Shown one piece after another: positions 9,598 to 18,650 of a stretch of 63,037 nt of DNA. Position 1 is the stretch's first letter. Each line of letters starts with the position of its first letter. Origin of the DNA: Ureibacillus massiliensis 4400831 = CIP 108448 = CCUG 49529 (lineage in GTDB: Bacteria > Bacillota > Bacilli > Bacillales_A > Planococcaceae); NCBI RefSeq assembly GCF_000772965.1, contig NZ_JPVQ01000022.1, forward strand, positions 1 to 63,037, written 5' to 3'. Position numbers and translations under genes: made by a program. The notes beneath the pieces were generated by a model. The model saw only the letters and a program-made list of their open reading frames with translations. It had not been told where the DNA came from and ran no database searches.

Positions 9598-10309
9598 TAC
9601 AGACATCCTTAAAGGAAAAAATATCGCAATAGCAGGTGCTTCGAAAGGAATTGGTAAAGAAACAGCCAAACTTCTTTCATCACTAGGTGCCAACTTACTA
9701 TTAGGGGCAAGAACTTTAGATGCTCTTATCGAGGTGTCCGCTAACCAATCAAATAAAGTGGTACATCAATTTTTAGATGTAACAAATGAAGACTCTGTAA
9801 GAAATTTTGTTGAACTTGGAATATCAGAATTCGGTGAAATCGATGCACTCGTTAATTGTTCTGGATATGGTACTTTCAATTCATTTTTAGAGCTTTCAAC
9901 AGAAGAATTCGATCGAATGATTTCTGTCAATTTAAGAGGAACATTTTTAACTTCAAAATATTTTGCGAAACATATGGTGAAAAACAAACGAGGACAAATT
10001 ATTAATATTAACTCAATTGCTGGGGAGACGGTGCTTGAGGGGAATGCAGGATATTCTTCTTCAAAATTTGGCCTACTAGGATTGTCCAAGGTGATGCAGT
10101 TAGAACTAAGAAAACAAGGAGTATATGTAACTTCTGTTCTTCCTGGTTCAACAAGTACTTCTTTTTGGGATCACATTGAAAATCACCCAGATAAATCAAA
10201 GATGATTCCACAGGATGTTGTTGCAAAACATATCGTTTCAATCTTATGCCAACCAGAAGGAGTGGTCGTTGAAGAAGTAACCATTACACCACCTTTAGGG
10301 ATACTTTAG
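9587..10309 (+). CDS. Short-chain dehydrogenase, candidate sepiapterin-reductase role
   Basis: A classical SDR of 240 aa: cofactor loop GASKGIGKE near the N-terminus, a conserved NCSG strand, active-site Ser in NINSIAG, and Tyr156-x3-Lys160 (YSSSK). The basic or polar residues after the glycine motif would fit NADPH. Placed directly after GTP cyclohydrolase I and PTPS, it is the natural candidate for reducing 6-pyruvoyl-tetrahydropterin to tetrahydrobiopterin, the job of sepiapterin reductase. SDR substrate cannot be read from sequence, so this role is inferred from context. ATG 9587 is chosen because AGGTGAGG sits 6 bases upstream; it overlaps the end of the PTPS gene. Confidence 0.85.
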   Translation: MAFNTDILKGKNIAIAGASKGIGKETAKLLSSLGANLLLGARTLDALIEVSANQSNKVVHQFLDVTNEDSVRNFVELGISEFGEIDALVNCSGYGTFNSFLELSTEEFDRMISVNLRGTFLTSKYFAKHMVKNKRGQIININSIAGETVLEGNAGYSSSKFGLLGLSKVMQLELRKQGVYVTSVLPGSTSTSFWDHIENHPDKSKMIPQDVVAKHIVSILCQPEGVVVEEVTITPPLGIL

Positions 10310-10327
10310 TTTAGGGAGTGGATAACA

Positions 10328-11251
10328 ATGAATCCGCTACTCAGTCGATTTTTTGGAGGTAACGAAAAACAAGAAGTTCAAGAAATCCCTATAATTCCTA
10401 AAACGATTCATTCTTTAGAAGAGCATCAAAGAATTTCAGTTGTTGGATGGATTGCGAATAAATTAGGACAGCTCATTGGAGTAGAACATTGCGATGACGG
10501 ACAATTAATGGTGGATGTTTTAAGTAAAGACTTTACCGAATTAGATCAGGAGAATCAAGAAGAGTATCTTTTTTTTCTCGCTAATTCCCTCGTTACTTGG
10601 ATTGAAAAGGATGAGGACGTTTATTTCAACATTAAAATGATGCAATTAGATTCCAACTATCACAAACATTTATTAGAAGTGTATGAGTTAGTGAAATCTT
10701 ATGACAACATCTACTTTAACAAAAAGAATCCGCTTATACAGGACATTAGCGAAGATGATAAGGAATGGGAAATATATCGAGATGTCCTTCATGCTGCAAG
10801 TAGTAGGAAATTTTTAATGGTAAAAGATGAGGAGCTTGAGCAATACAGGAACGATGAGCTTCTACTAGATGAACCTGTTGAAACAAAGGAAGACATTCCT
10901 TTAGTAAGAAATAAAGCGAAAACTAAGCTACAGGAAATAGAGGTACCTTCGAGTAAAATTGCTAGCTACGTGTTATTAATATCTGAAGCGATTACCAATA
11001 TGATCAAACATGCTAACGGTGGTCGTCTGAAAATTACAAAGAACGAAAAATCTATTCATTTTTTAATTGAGGACCGGGGTTCGGGTTTTCCTTTAAAAAT
11101 ATTACCTTATACAGTACTGATGTCTGGATATTCAACGAAGAAATCCTTAGGACAAGGGTTCACATTAATGCTAAAACTATCATCTCGAGTTCTTTTGAAA
11201 ACTTCGTCAACTGGTTCAACAATCGTGCTTATTTTAGAAGAAGAAGAGTAA
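10328..11251 (+). CDS. GHKL ATPase, RsbW/RsbT-like switch kinase with novel N-terminus
   Basis: The C-terminal third (about residues 210-305) is a HATPase_c fold of the anti-sigma/switch-kinase type: N-box EAITNMIKHANG at 220-231, DRGSGFP at 249-255, and GYSTKKSLGQGFTLM as the ATP-lid/G2 region. There is no histidine-kinase dimerisation domain. The first 200 residues are acidic and helical and match nothing I know. Its likely job is to phosphorylate one or both STAS proteins encoded downstream (17488, 20752), opposed by the phosphatase at 17807. It lies inside the pterin genes, 18 bp after the SDR, which links the two halves of the cluster. No cognate sigma factor is present. Confidence 0.82.
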   Translation: MNPLLSRFFGGNEKQEVQEIPIIPKTIHSLEEHQRISVVGWIANKLGQLIGVEHCDDGQLMVDVLSKDFTELDQENQEEYLFFLANSLVTWIEKDEDVYFNIKMMQLDSNYHKHLLEVYELVKSYDNIYFNKKNPLIQDISEDDKEWEIYRDVLHAASSRKFLMVKDEELEQYRNDELLLDEPVETKEDIPLVRNKAKTKLQEIEVPSSKIASYVLLISEAITNMIKHANGGRLKITKNEKSIHFLIEDRGSGFPLKILPYTVLMSGYSTKKSLGQGFTLMLKLSSRVLLKTSSTGSTIVLILEEEE

Positions 11252-11288
11252 ATAAAGAGAGTTTTATAAATGATTTTTAAATAGAAAA

Positions 11289-11298
11289 CACTATAGTG
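11289..11298. promoter_or_regulatory. CACTATAGTG palindrome in the operon's largest internal gap
   Basis: A perfect 10-bp palindrome in the 109-bp gap between the ATPase and first carrier-protein genes, followed by a further AGTG half. It could mark an internal promoter or operator that lets the carrier-protein genes be regulated separately. Only position and symmetry support this. Confidence 0.3.
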
Positions 11299-11360
11299 AT
11301 AGTGGAAATGATATTTTGATTTTACATGCGAAGGATATTGTTAAAAGGAGGAATAGTTCA

Positions 11361-11612
11361 ATGAATTTTAATGATTTTTGTACGACGATGTTCGATCTAC
11401 TGGAAAGAGAACCCATCATAGTTTCGGAAAATACAGTGCTTCGAGATGACCTAGATGTAGATTCACTTCAAATGGTTAATCTCGCAACAAGCTTGGCAGA
11501 TCATTATCTTATCCCTTTTAGTTTATTTATTGAGAAAGCAGACAAGATTGGCACAGTTGGTGGACTATTCGAGATTGTTAAAGAAGGTGCAACATATGAA
11601 GTTATACAATAA
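11361..11612 (+). CDS. Acyl carrier protein, copy 1
   Basis: An 83-aa carrier protein with the phosphopantetheine site DVDSLQMVN (Ser35), an acidic helix around it and the usual four-helix length. It should carry an acyl or aminoacyl group as a thioester loaded by the adenylate ligase whose ATG overlaps its 3' end. A perfect AAAGGAGG precedes ATG 11361, so an in-frame upstream start at 11316 is not favoured. It is clearly paralogous to the carrier protein at 14183: the first 20 residues and the whole DVDSLQ helix are nearly the same. It differs from housekeeping AcpP, which normally has DSLDTVE-like contexts. Confidence 0.9.
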   Translation: MNFNDFCTTMFDLLEREPIIVSENTVLRDDLDVDSLQMVNLATSLADHYLIPFSLFIEKADKIGTVGGLFEIVKEGATYEVIQ

Positions 11613-13050
11613 AGTGCTAGCTGATATAGAAGAAAATACAATTTCTTTAACTACTTTTGATAGTCGATTCACAGCTGGTGAATTGCGAGATGCTGTTTCA
11701 AAGTATGAGGAATTACTACGTCCCTATAACGTAGTGGGAAAAAGAATTGCAATTTTAGTACCAGCAATACAGCAATTTCTACCTCTTTTCTTTGCAATAA
11801 ATAAACTGAAAGGAACAGTCGCTCCTCTAAGCTGGCAATTTAGAAAAGAAGATTTGAATAATGTGATCGATTTTCTTAACCCCCATATTATTTTTACGGT
11901 AAACGAACATAATGGTTTTTCATTCTCAGAAGTGATTCAAGGTTGGGCGAGTGAGAAAGGAAATGAGACGTTAATCTTTACATCGGAAAATTGTAGCGAT
12001 TGGCATCTCACAAATTTCCAAGGAGCAACTAAAAAGCTAGAAACAATCCCAGGTCGGTTTATCACATTTACTTCTGGTAGTACAGGAACACCTAAAGGAT
12101 TAATTTATAAAGAAGAAATCATGGACTATTCCTACGAACAGTTATCGAAAGTAATGAAACTGGATAATAAAGATAATGTTTTTGTCTATGCATCCACAAG
12201 CACCGTTTTGGGGATTATTTCCATGAGTTCAGTATTAATGGCGAATGCAAATTTACTTGTGGCAAATGAGTTTGATTTAGTAAAAATTATCCAAAGGATG
12301 GAAGACACTCAGTGTAATAAGTTTATTACGACGCCTTCCATATTTAAAGCATTATACAATTTCGCAAGCAAGCTTAACCCGAAAGTATTAACCAATTTAG
12401 AAGTCGTTTGTCTTGTAGGCGAGAAGATACCAGACAATTACGTAAATCCATTCCCTCTATTAGAACAATGTATATTTGTTTCTCACTATGGTAGCTCAGA
12501 GACAGGCGCTGTTGGGAATGTATATCTTAAGAAGGATTCTAAAGATTTGGAGTATACATTGATTAATGAAGCCGAGGCAAAGTCAGTTGAAGGTGAGCTA
12601 TATGTGAAAACAGGAGCGATGTTTACTGAATACTTCGGAAACCCTACATTAACAAATGAAGTTTTCGAAGACGGTTGGTATAAGATGGGAGACTTAGTTG
12701 AATTTTTAGATGATCAAGTCTTTAAAATCATCGGTAGGAAAAAGGACATTATTAAAAAAAGTGGTCAACAGGTCGTTTCTGCTGAAGTAGAACAGATTTT
12801 ACACCGAATGGAAGAAGTTCAAAGTGTTGCTGTAATCGGCGCACCACACGAGGTCTTTGGAGAACAAATCGTTGCATTTGTCGTTTCTGAAAATTTAACT
12901 GCTGCAGATATTCGTACATATTGCTTAGGGAAAATCTCATCCTATAAAGTTCCTGACAAAATCATATTTTTAGAGGAACTGCCCTTAAATCAAGGGAAAG
13001 TAGATAAGTTAAAGCTAAGAACACATTTTGCAGAACAGCAATTAACATAA
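11596..13050 (+). CDS. Acyl-/aryl-adenylate ligase loading carrier protein, copy 1
   Basis: A class I adenylate-forming enzyme of 484 aa. It has the P-loop TFTSGSTGTPKG at 157-168, a YGSSETG motif, GWYKMGDLVEF, the hinge region GRKKDIIKKSGQQV and the C-terminal catalytic lysine in NQGKVDK (Lys468). It should activate a carboxylic acid with ATP and transfer it to the adjacent carrier protein; the substrate is not predictable. ATG 11596 overlaps the carrier-protein gene by 17 bp and has AAGAAGGTG upstream. It is collinear with the ligase at 14419: P-loop and catalytic Lys have the same residue numbers. No condensation or reductase domain is attached. Confidence 0.88.
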   Translation: MKLYNKVLADIEENTISLTTFDSRFTAGELRDAVSKYEELLRPYNVVGKRIAILVPAIQQFLPLFFAINKLKGTVAPLSWQFRKEDLNNVIDFLNPHIIFTVNEHNGFSFSEVIQGWASEKGNETLIFTSENCSDWHLTNFQGATKKLETIPGRFITFTSGSTGTPKGLIYKEEIMDYSYEQLSKVMKLDNKDNVFVYASTSTVLGIISMSSVLMANANLLVANEFDLVKIIQRMEDTQCNKFITTPSIFKALYNFASKLNPKVLTNLEVVCLVGEKIPDNYVNPFPLLEQCIFVSHYGSSETGAVGNVYLKKDSKDLEYTLINEAEAKSVEGELYVKTGAMFTEYFGNPTLTNEVFEDGWYKMGDLVEFLDDQVFKIIGRKKDIIKKSGQQVVSAEVEQILHRMEEVQSVAVIGAPHEVFGEQIVAFVVSENLTAADIRTYCLGKISSYKVPDKIIFLEELPLNQGKVDKLKLRTHFAEQQLT

Positions 13051-13113
13051 TCGTGTAATAGATGATTTCTTTTAAGAAGTGTTTGAGAAGAAGAGAAAGA
13101 TGATGGTGAAAAA

Positions 13114-14193
13114 ATGGAAAAGTCTCTTGGGAAAATGTCGACGGATGTCATTATTGAGAAAACAATTTTTACAAGTGTTATGGATAACGGATTTTGGGAT
13201 CGTTGGATTGTCCATGGAATCGATGAAGCATTCATTAAAGAAAATAAAACTAAAATGATCAATGTAGATGGCTGGACAAAAACGTTATCAGATAAAGCAG
13301 AAGAGTATTCAAAACTAGCGGAAAAATTTGAAGAAGCAGGGGACAAGCTTCAAGCAGAACAAAATTATCGTAAAGCGGGTATTTATTATAATCTCGTTCA
13401 ATGGGTGTTTCCTGAGCCAGCTGGTAAGAGAGCTGAATGGTATGAACGCTGCTTAGAAGCGTTTCGATTTGCAGATCTTGCGTCGGAGGATGAAATCATC
13501 CATCATACATTGACGATTAATGAAAAAAATTATGGTGGACGTATTCGAATTCCGAATAGAGAAGTTGAAGGGGTTGTCATTCTTGTGATGCCAACCGATT
13601 CAACAAAAGAAGAATTCTATTTGTATGAACAGGATTTTGCTGAAGAGGGATTTGTAGTTATTAGTTTTGATGGAACAGGTCAAGGGGAAACATTACTAAT
13701 CCATGGACATAAGGCAGATATTGAGACATGGGAGCAGTTCATGAATGGGGTAGTCCATTTTGCATCGGCGCAGTTCCCAAATCTATCGATCAATTTATTT
13801 GGTACAAGCTCTGGTGGTGCATGGGCAATGGAAGGTAGCCGAAATTCGCTCGTATCGAAAACGGCAGTTGTTAGTCCACCACCAAAGTTTAAAAATAACG
13901 TTCGACTTCCTGATTACTTTAGAGAGCGTATGAACAATATGTTAGTTGATTTTGATAAAGGCTCATTACCATTATTTCAACATGCAGAGGAAATTGACGA
14001 CATCGTGGTATTTCACGGTGGAAAGGATTTATTAGTTATTGAAGATGAATTGAAGGAGCTATTTAATCAATTCTCCCCAGAAAAACGATTCATTACTTAT
14101 GAAGAAGAGGCGCATTGCTGTAACTATAAATTAGGGGAAATTCGTCACAGAACAGCTGAATGGTTTAAGGGGAGAAACATCCATGAAATTTAA
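13114..14193 (+). CDS. Alpha/beta hydrolase, FrsA/DHPON-hydrolase-like
   Basis: A 359-aa protein with a helical N-terminal lid (about 1-125) containing a WVFPEP/EWYERCLEAF segment, then an alpha/beta-hydrolase core. The nucleophile elbow is GTSSGGAW (Ser232), the acid is probably Asp in HGGKDLLV, and the His is His334 in EEEAHCCNY. That AHCC ending is typical of the 2,6-dihydroxypseudooxynicotine hydrolase/FrsA-like group, which includes C-C hydrolases and esterases. Sitting between two ligase/carrier-protein pairs, it may release or transfer the carrier-bound group (thioesterase or acyltransferase). The reaction is unknown. The ribosome site is weak; Met8 (13135) is an alternative start. Confidence 0.82.
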   Translation: MEKSLGKMSTDVIIEKTIFTSVMDNGFWDRWIVHGIDEAFIKENKTKMINVDGWTKTLSDKAEEYSKLAEKFEEAGDKLQAEQNYRKAGIYYNLVQWVFPEPAGKRAEWYERCLEAFRFADLASEDEIIHHTLTINEKNYGGRIRIPNREVEGVVILVMPTDSTKEEFYLYEQDFAEEGFVVISFDGTGQGETLLIHGHKADIETWEQFMNGVVHFASAQFPNLSINLFGTSSGGAWAMEGSRNSLVSKTAVVSPPPKFKNNVRLPDYFRERMNNMLVDFDKGSLPLFQHAEEIDDIVVFHGGKDLLVIEDELKELFNQFSPEKRFITYEEEAHCCNYKLGEIRHRTAEWFKGRNIHEI

Positions 14194-14422
14194 CGATTTT
14201 TGTGAGACTTTATTCAATCTATTGGAAAGAGAACCTGTACCAGTTTCAAATTCTATGAATCTTAGAGACGAATTAGATGTGGATTCACTACAAATGGTCA
14301 ATCTTGCAACAAGTATAGCAGATCATTATGAAATTCCTTTTCGTTTATTTATAGAAAATGCCGATAAAATTGGTACGGTTGGTGGTTTATACGAAATTGT
14401 GTTGGAGGGGGCATCTATGTGA
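14183..14422 (+). CDS. Acyl carrier protein, copy 2
   Basis: A 79-aa carrier protein with the same DVDSLQMVN phosphopantetheine site (Ser35) as copy 1. Both also share FNDFC near the start and DKIGTVGGL near the end. The ATG overlaps the hydrolase stop by 11 bp, and its own stop overlaps the GTG of the next ligase (sequence ATGTGA), so three genes are translationally coupled. The pair 14183/14419 is a duplicate of the pair 11361/11596. Confidence 0.9.
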   Translation: MKFNDFCETLFNLLEREPVPVSNSMNLRDELDVDSLQMVNLATSIADHYEIPFRLFIENADKIGTVGGLYEIVLEGASM

Positions 14423-15864
14423 GTCTATACGAGAATATCTTAGCAGGCTTAGATAGAAAAAAAGAATCATTAGTTACTTTAGAAAAATGTTTTACAGCAG
14501 GTGAATTGCAAGATGCTGTATTTAAATATGAGATGATGTTAAGTCCTTTTAACTTAGAGGGAAAAAGAGTCGCCCTTTTAGTTCCAACTATTTCTGAATT
14601 TCTACCATTATTTTTTGCGGTGAATAAACTGAAAGGTACCGTTTCTCCTTTGAGTTTGCAACTAAGAAAAGGGGACTTGTTAAATGTTTTGGATTTCCTA
14701 GATCCACATGTTGTATTTTCTGTAAATGATCATTCAGGATTTGCTTTCTCAGAAGTTGTAACAAATTGGGCAAGTGGTATGAATCGAGAAGCATTAATCT
14801 TCACATCAGATGATTGCACAAATTGGGAAGTGGAGATCTTTCATGGAAGCTGTAAACCATTACAGTCTCAATTAGGAGGATTTATTACTTTTACTTCAGG
14901 TAGTACTGGTACTCCAAAGGGTGTCGTTTTTAAAGATGAGGTCCTACAATATGGCTATGACAGACTGTTGGATGCCATGAAATTAGAACCTTCTGATACT
15001 GTTTTTGTTTACACAGCACCGAGTACGCTCTATGGTGTTTCATCGATGAATGCAATGTTAAAGGTAGGCGCAACATTGGTTACAGCTGATGACTTTGATT
15101 TAGTTAAGATGATTCACACAATGAAAAAAGCAAAGTGCAATAAGATTACTACAACTCCATCAATCTTTAAATCTTTATATAACTTTGCTAGTCGATTAGA
15201 TGAAGAGGTTGTAAAAAATTTAGAATTAGTATGTGTGATTGGTGAGAAAGTACCTGCTAATTTTAAAAGTTATTTTCCATTAATGGAAAGTTGTACGTTT
15301 TTATCACATTACGGTAGCTCGGAATCTGGTTCTCTAGCAAATGCTTATATGAATAAGGATGCCGAAGAATTACTATTTACAATGCCAAAGGAAGTAGATT
15401 GTAAAACAGTAGACGGGGAATTGTTTGTGAAGTCAGGTGGATTATTTACAGAATACTATCAAAATCCAATTTTAACAGCAGAAGTGTTAGAAGACGGTTG
15501 GTTTAAAATGGGTGACTTAGTTGAATTTATTGATCAACACACATTCAAGATTGTAGGTAGGAAGAAGGATGTCATTAAAAAAGGTGGCGTTCAAGTAATA
15601 ACAAGTGAAGTGGAACAAATTCTCAGTCAAATAGACGGTGTAAAAGGTGTTGCTGTAGTTGGTTCTCCGCATGAAGTTTTTGGCGAACAAATTGTTGCAT
15701 TTATCATTGCTGATGGCATCACATCAAAAGATATCCGCTCTTATTGCGCGGGAAATTTTTCTTCCTATAAAATACCGGATAAGATGATTTTTATTGATGA
15801 ATTCCCTTTAATAAATGGAAAAGTAGATAAGATGAAACTGAAATCCCAATTAAGTAGAGGATAA
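14419..15864 (+). CDS. Acyl-/aryl-adenylate ligase loading carrier protein, copy 2
   Basis: A paralogue of the ligase at 11596, 481 aa, beginning at GTG 14419 with GGAGGGGG 7 bases upstream. It keeps TFTSGSTGTPKG (157-168), YGSSESG, GWFKMGDLVEF, GRKKDVIKKGGVQV and the C-terminal NGKVDK lysine (Lys468). Small changes in the substrate half (for example YTAPSTLYGVSSMNAML against YASTSTVLGIISMSSVL) suggest the two ligases may take different acids. Its intact motifs argue against decay. The duplication predicts that the product contains two activated units, or that the same carrier chemistry runs twice. Confidence 0.88.
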   Translation: MSLYENILAGLDRKKESLVTLEKCFTAGELQDAVFKYEMMLSPFNLEGKRVALLVPTISEFLPLFFAVNKLKGTVSPLSLQLRKGDLLNVLDFLDPHVVFSVNDHSGFAFSEVVTNWASGMNREALIFTSDDCTNWEVEIFHGSCKPLQSQLGGFITFTSGSTGTPKGVVFKDEVLQYGYDRLLDAMKLEPSDTVFVYTAPSTLYGVSSMNAMLKVGATLVTADDFDLVKMIHTMKKAKCNKITTTPSIFKSLYNFASRLDEEVVKNLELVCVIGEKVPANFKSYFPLMESCTFLSHYGSSESGSLANAYMNKDAEELLFTMPKEVDCKTVDGELFVKSGGLFTEYYQNPILTAEVLEDGWFKMGDLVEFIDQHTFKIVGRKKDVIKKGGVQVITSEVEQILSQIDGVKGVAVVGSPHEVFGEQIVAFIIADGITSKDIRSYCAGNFSSYKIPDKMIFIDEFPLINGKVDKMKLKSQLSRG

Positions 15865-15871
15865 CAATAAT

Positions 15872-17476
15872 ATGAAAAAAATAAAAAAAACAAGAAAAAG
15901 TACTTTAAATAGGCAGTTTGTCAGCAGAATGCTTATCGTGCTTTTAATTATATTAAGTTCTTCTGGTTTTATTCAGTATTTATATTTAAGTAAAAAGGTA
16001 AATTCTGATGTAACTGTTGAAGCATATAAAGTAGCTCAAAGTATTGAGCAAGGTTTGATAGAAACACATGAGGCATCAAAAGCAATTGAACTTCAACTAG
16101 ACTTAAAGCTTAAACTAATCGCCCAGCATATTAGTGATCGATTAGGAGATAGACCTATAACTGAGATAACGAATGAAGAGTTAGTAGCTCTAAGCAAAGA
16201 ATTTAATATTGCGGGAATTTCCCTATTCGAAGAACAGGCAGAAGGAGATATTGTTGGTGTCAAATCAACTGCACGAAGTGATATAGGATTTAGTTTTAAG
16301 AAGTTTCTTGGTGAAGAATCCCATGGGTATCAAACCGTATATAAGCTACTAAAGGGTGAGGAAATTGACGTTACTTATGAGACATATGTAGATGAAACGA
16401 CGGTTGTTTTACCTATTGCACCATCGGGATCACACAACGATACCCCAACATTTTTTAAATATGGATATTATGTTGCTCCAGATAAAAATTACATTATCAA
16501 TCCATTCTTTGAGGCAAATGAGGTATATCATTTTACACAAGATGTTGGACCAAGTGCATGGATTAAGACCGTATTAGAATCAAATGATTATGTAGAAGAA
16601 GTAGCGGTTTTAACACCGGAAGTTTACGCTGATCCATCATTATTAGATATTACAACTGAACTTTGGAAAAAAATTGAGTATGGTGCATTCGATTCTGAGA
16701 CTGAAAAAGATAGAGCAACAGTATCTAGTTTTCTTGAAAAGCCTGAAAGAGTTTCTTATATCGAAAAGCAAGGTGAGAAGACTTATTACAAAATGTTTAT
16801 TCCGACAGATGATGGAAAAGTCATTTATGTAGGATTAGATTATGATCATATGAGCGCACCATTAAAAAATATGTCATTAATACTTCTAGGATTTAGTTTT
16901 ATTTCATTATTAGCGTTATTTATTTTATCAACAAGATTCTTTGGGAAAATCTATAAAAACATCCAGGTCATTATTTCTCAAATTAAAACACTTGAGTCAG
17001 GAGACTTTACTTCTCAAAGTGAGATCAAGGATAACGGTGAATTAGGAGACTTATCTGCTAGTGCCAATCGAATGACGGTTACACTAAAGGATGTTTTAAA
17101 GGATACAACGAAGCAAGCTTCAAAGGTGCAAACGTTGTCTTCTCAGTTAAATAATGAAGCAAATGAAACTGTTGAAAAGGTTTATGAAATTTCAATTGAC
17201 CTAACATCTAAAGCTCGAGATGATGCATTTGAAATTATGGATTTCTTAGATATGGTAGAAAAAACCTTACAATCAGTGTCAAAAACAGAAGATGTCGAGT
17301 CTCTATTAAATCGAATAGAGAAAGTTCGAGCTCTTACAAATGATCGTTCACAATCAGCGACGGAGATTACTATTACTCTTTCAGATTTAATCAAATCATT
17401 ACAGGAACAATCAATGGAGCTGTCTGAAATCTCAAATGTACTCTTCAAAAATATGTATAAGTTTAAACTTAAATAG
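15872..17476 (+). CDS. Transmembrane HAMP sensor with extracellular sensing domain
   Basis: A 534-aa membrane receptor: TM1 at about residues 20-39, an extracytoplasmic region of about 295 residues (Cache-like by size and placement), TM2 at about 334-354, a HAMP linker to about 410, then a helical, Ser/Thr/Glu-rich cytoplasmic tail. The tail resembles a shortened methyl-accepting coiled coil, but I see no histidine kinase, GGDEF or classical MCP hairpin tip. It begins 8 bp after the second ligase and runs directly into the STAS and phosphatase genes, so it is the likely signal input for the partner switch. Its ligand is unknown; a secreted product of this operon is one possibility. Confidence 0.82.
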   Translation: MKKIKKTRKSTLNRQFVSRMLIVLLIILSSSGFIQYLYLSKKVNSDVTVEAYKVAQSIEQGLIETHEASKAIELQLDLKLKLIAQHISDRLGDRPITEITNEELVALSKEFNIAGISLFEEQAEGDIVGVKSTARSDIGFSFKKFLGEESHGYQTVYKLLKGEEIDVTYETYVDETTVVLPIAPSGSHNDTPTFFKYGYYVAPDKNYIINPFFEANEVYHFTQDVGPSAWIKTVLESNDYVEEVAVLTPEVYADPSLLDITTELWKKIEYGAFDSETEKDRATVSSFLEKPERVSYIEKQGEKTYYKMFIPTDDGKVIYVGLDYDHMSAPLKNMSLILLGFSFISLLALFILSTRFFGKIYKNIQVIISQIKTLESGDFTSQSEIKDNGELGDLSASANRMTVTLKDVLKDTTKQASKVQTLSSQLNNEANETVEKVYEISIDLTSKARDDAFEIMDFLDMVEKTLQSVSKTEDVESLLNRIEKVRALTNDRSQSATEITITLSDLIKSLQEQSMELSEISNVLFKNMYKFKLK

Positions 17477-17487
17477 GAGTGTCCAGC

Positions 17488-17814
17488 ATGCTTTTAACAG
17501 TAGAAAGTTTTACAGAAGAGTTTAAGCAAGTTTTTCAATTAAAAGGGATATTGGATTTCTCAACTGTTGATCATTTTGATTTCTACCAAAATATAAGTGA
17601 ATCTGTTAGGGAAATAGAAGTTGATTTTACTCATCTAGAATTTATCGATTCAACTGGAATTGGTGCGATATTATCAATTCTTCATCGTGCAGCTAGTTTA
17701 AATGCAAAGGTTAACTTCAGTGGGATGTCTAAGGATACCATTGATCTGTTTGAAACGATTGGCGTGTTCGATATAAAAAAATCTCTTCTAGATGGGAATG
17801 ATCATCATGTTTAA
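17488..17814 (+). CDS. STAS-domain anti-sigma-factor-antagonist-like protein, 1
   Basis: A 108-aa single STAS domain with the phosphorylation loop EFIDSTGIGAILS (Ser55 after Asp54). Such proteins are phosphorylated by GHKL switch kinases and dephosphorylated by PP2C phosphatases, and they switch binding partner accordingly. Both enzyme types are encoded in this operon (10328 and 17807). ATG 17488 is preferred to the in-frame GTG at 17479 because TAGGAG lies 8 bases upstream of it. The downstream phosphatase start overlaps its 3' end. Confidence 0.88.
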   Translation: MLLTVESFTEEFKQVFQLKGILDFSTVDHFDFYQNISESVREIEVDFTHLEFIDSTGIGAILSILHRAASLNAKVNFSGMSKDTIDLFETIGVFDIKKSLLDGNDHHV

Positions 17815-18634
17815 AAGAGGATTAGTTCAAGATCATCAATTGCTTGATCCGCAGATTAAAACACTAGAACGAGAAATAAATTTGGCGAAAAATATCCAAA
17901 CGAAATTATTAAATGGTGAGAGGCCAAAACTAGAGAATAGTGAAGTTTTAGGTATCTCAATACCTGCTAGGTTAATAGGGGGGGACTATTTTGATTTTTA
18001 CCCCCTTCCTAATGGGAAGATTCGAATTGTAATTGGTGATGTAATGGGGAAAGGAATTCCTGCTGCCATGCTGATGATACTGACACGTGGCGCATTTCGG
18101 ACAGCAGCAGAGTCAACAAAGGGTCCAGGTGAAACTTTAACGGCAATGAATAATGCACTTTATCGAGATTTGAGAATACTTAATTCATTTGTAACTGTAT
18201 TTTGTGCTGATTGGGATTCGACAACGTGGACTTTTTCTTATGCTAGTGCCGGTCATTCATTACCAGAGGTTATAAGAAAAGATACGACTCAATTTGATAT
18301 ACCTTCTGTTCGAGGAATCATGCTTGGTGGATTACCTAATCAAGTATATAAAGAAGAAAAAGTAACTTTAGCTGAAGGTGATCTAGTTTTCTTATATACA
18401 GATGGAATTGTGGAAGCAGTTAATAAAGCGAATGAAATGTATAAAGTGGATCGTTTGAAAGATGTATTGAGATCAGTCGTGTCTAAGAATATAAAGACGA
18501 TTGAAGAAACGGTGATTGAGGATATAAAAGTTTTTACTGAAGGATTACCACAACGGGATGATATAACGATGGTTCTTTTAAAAATTGGGAAGGAAAGCTC
18601 AGAGATATCCAGTTATAATGCCCCGCTAGTGTAA
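17807..18634 (+). CDS. SpoIIE/RsbU-type PP2C serine phosphatase
   Basis: A soluble 275-aa PPM phosphatase. Metal-binding motifs are present: GGDYFDF (Asp60), IGDVMGKG, FLYTDGIVEA and RDDITMVLL. A short N-terminal helix, residues about 15-45, resembles the linker/switch helix of RsbU-class enzymes, and there is no sensory domain of its own. It would dephosphorylate a STAS protein of this operon. The membrane sensor two genes upstream may control it. ATG 17807 has GATGGGA upstream; in-frame ATGs at 17792 and 17798 are possible. The gene overlaps the STAS gene. Confidence 0.9.
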   Translation: MFKRGLVQDHQLLDPQIKTLEREINLAKNIQTKLLNGERPKLENSEVLGISIPARLIGGDYFDFYPLPNGKIRIVIGDVMGKGIPAAMLMILTRGAFRTAAESTKGPGETLTAMNNALYRDLRILNSFVTVFCADWDSTTWTFSYASAGHSLPEVIRKDTTQFDIPSVRGIMLGGLPNQVYKEEKVTLAEGDLVFLYTDGIVEAVNKANEMYKVDRLKDVLRSVVSKNIKTIEETVIEDIKVFTEGLPQRDDITMVLLKIGKESSEISSYNAPLV

Positions 18635-18650
18635 TGAGAGGAGGATGGAT

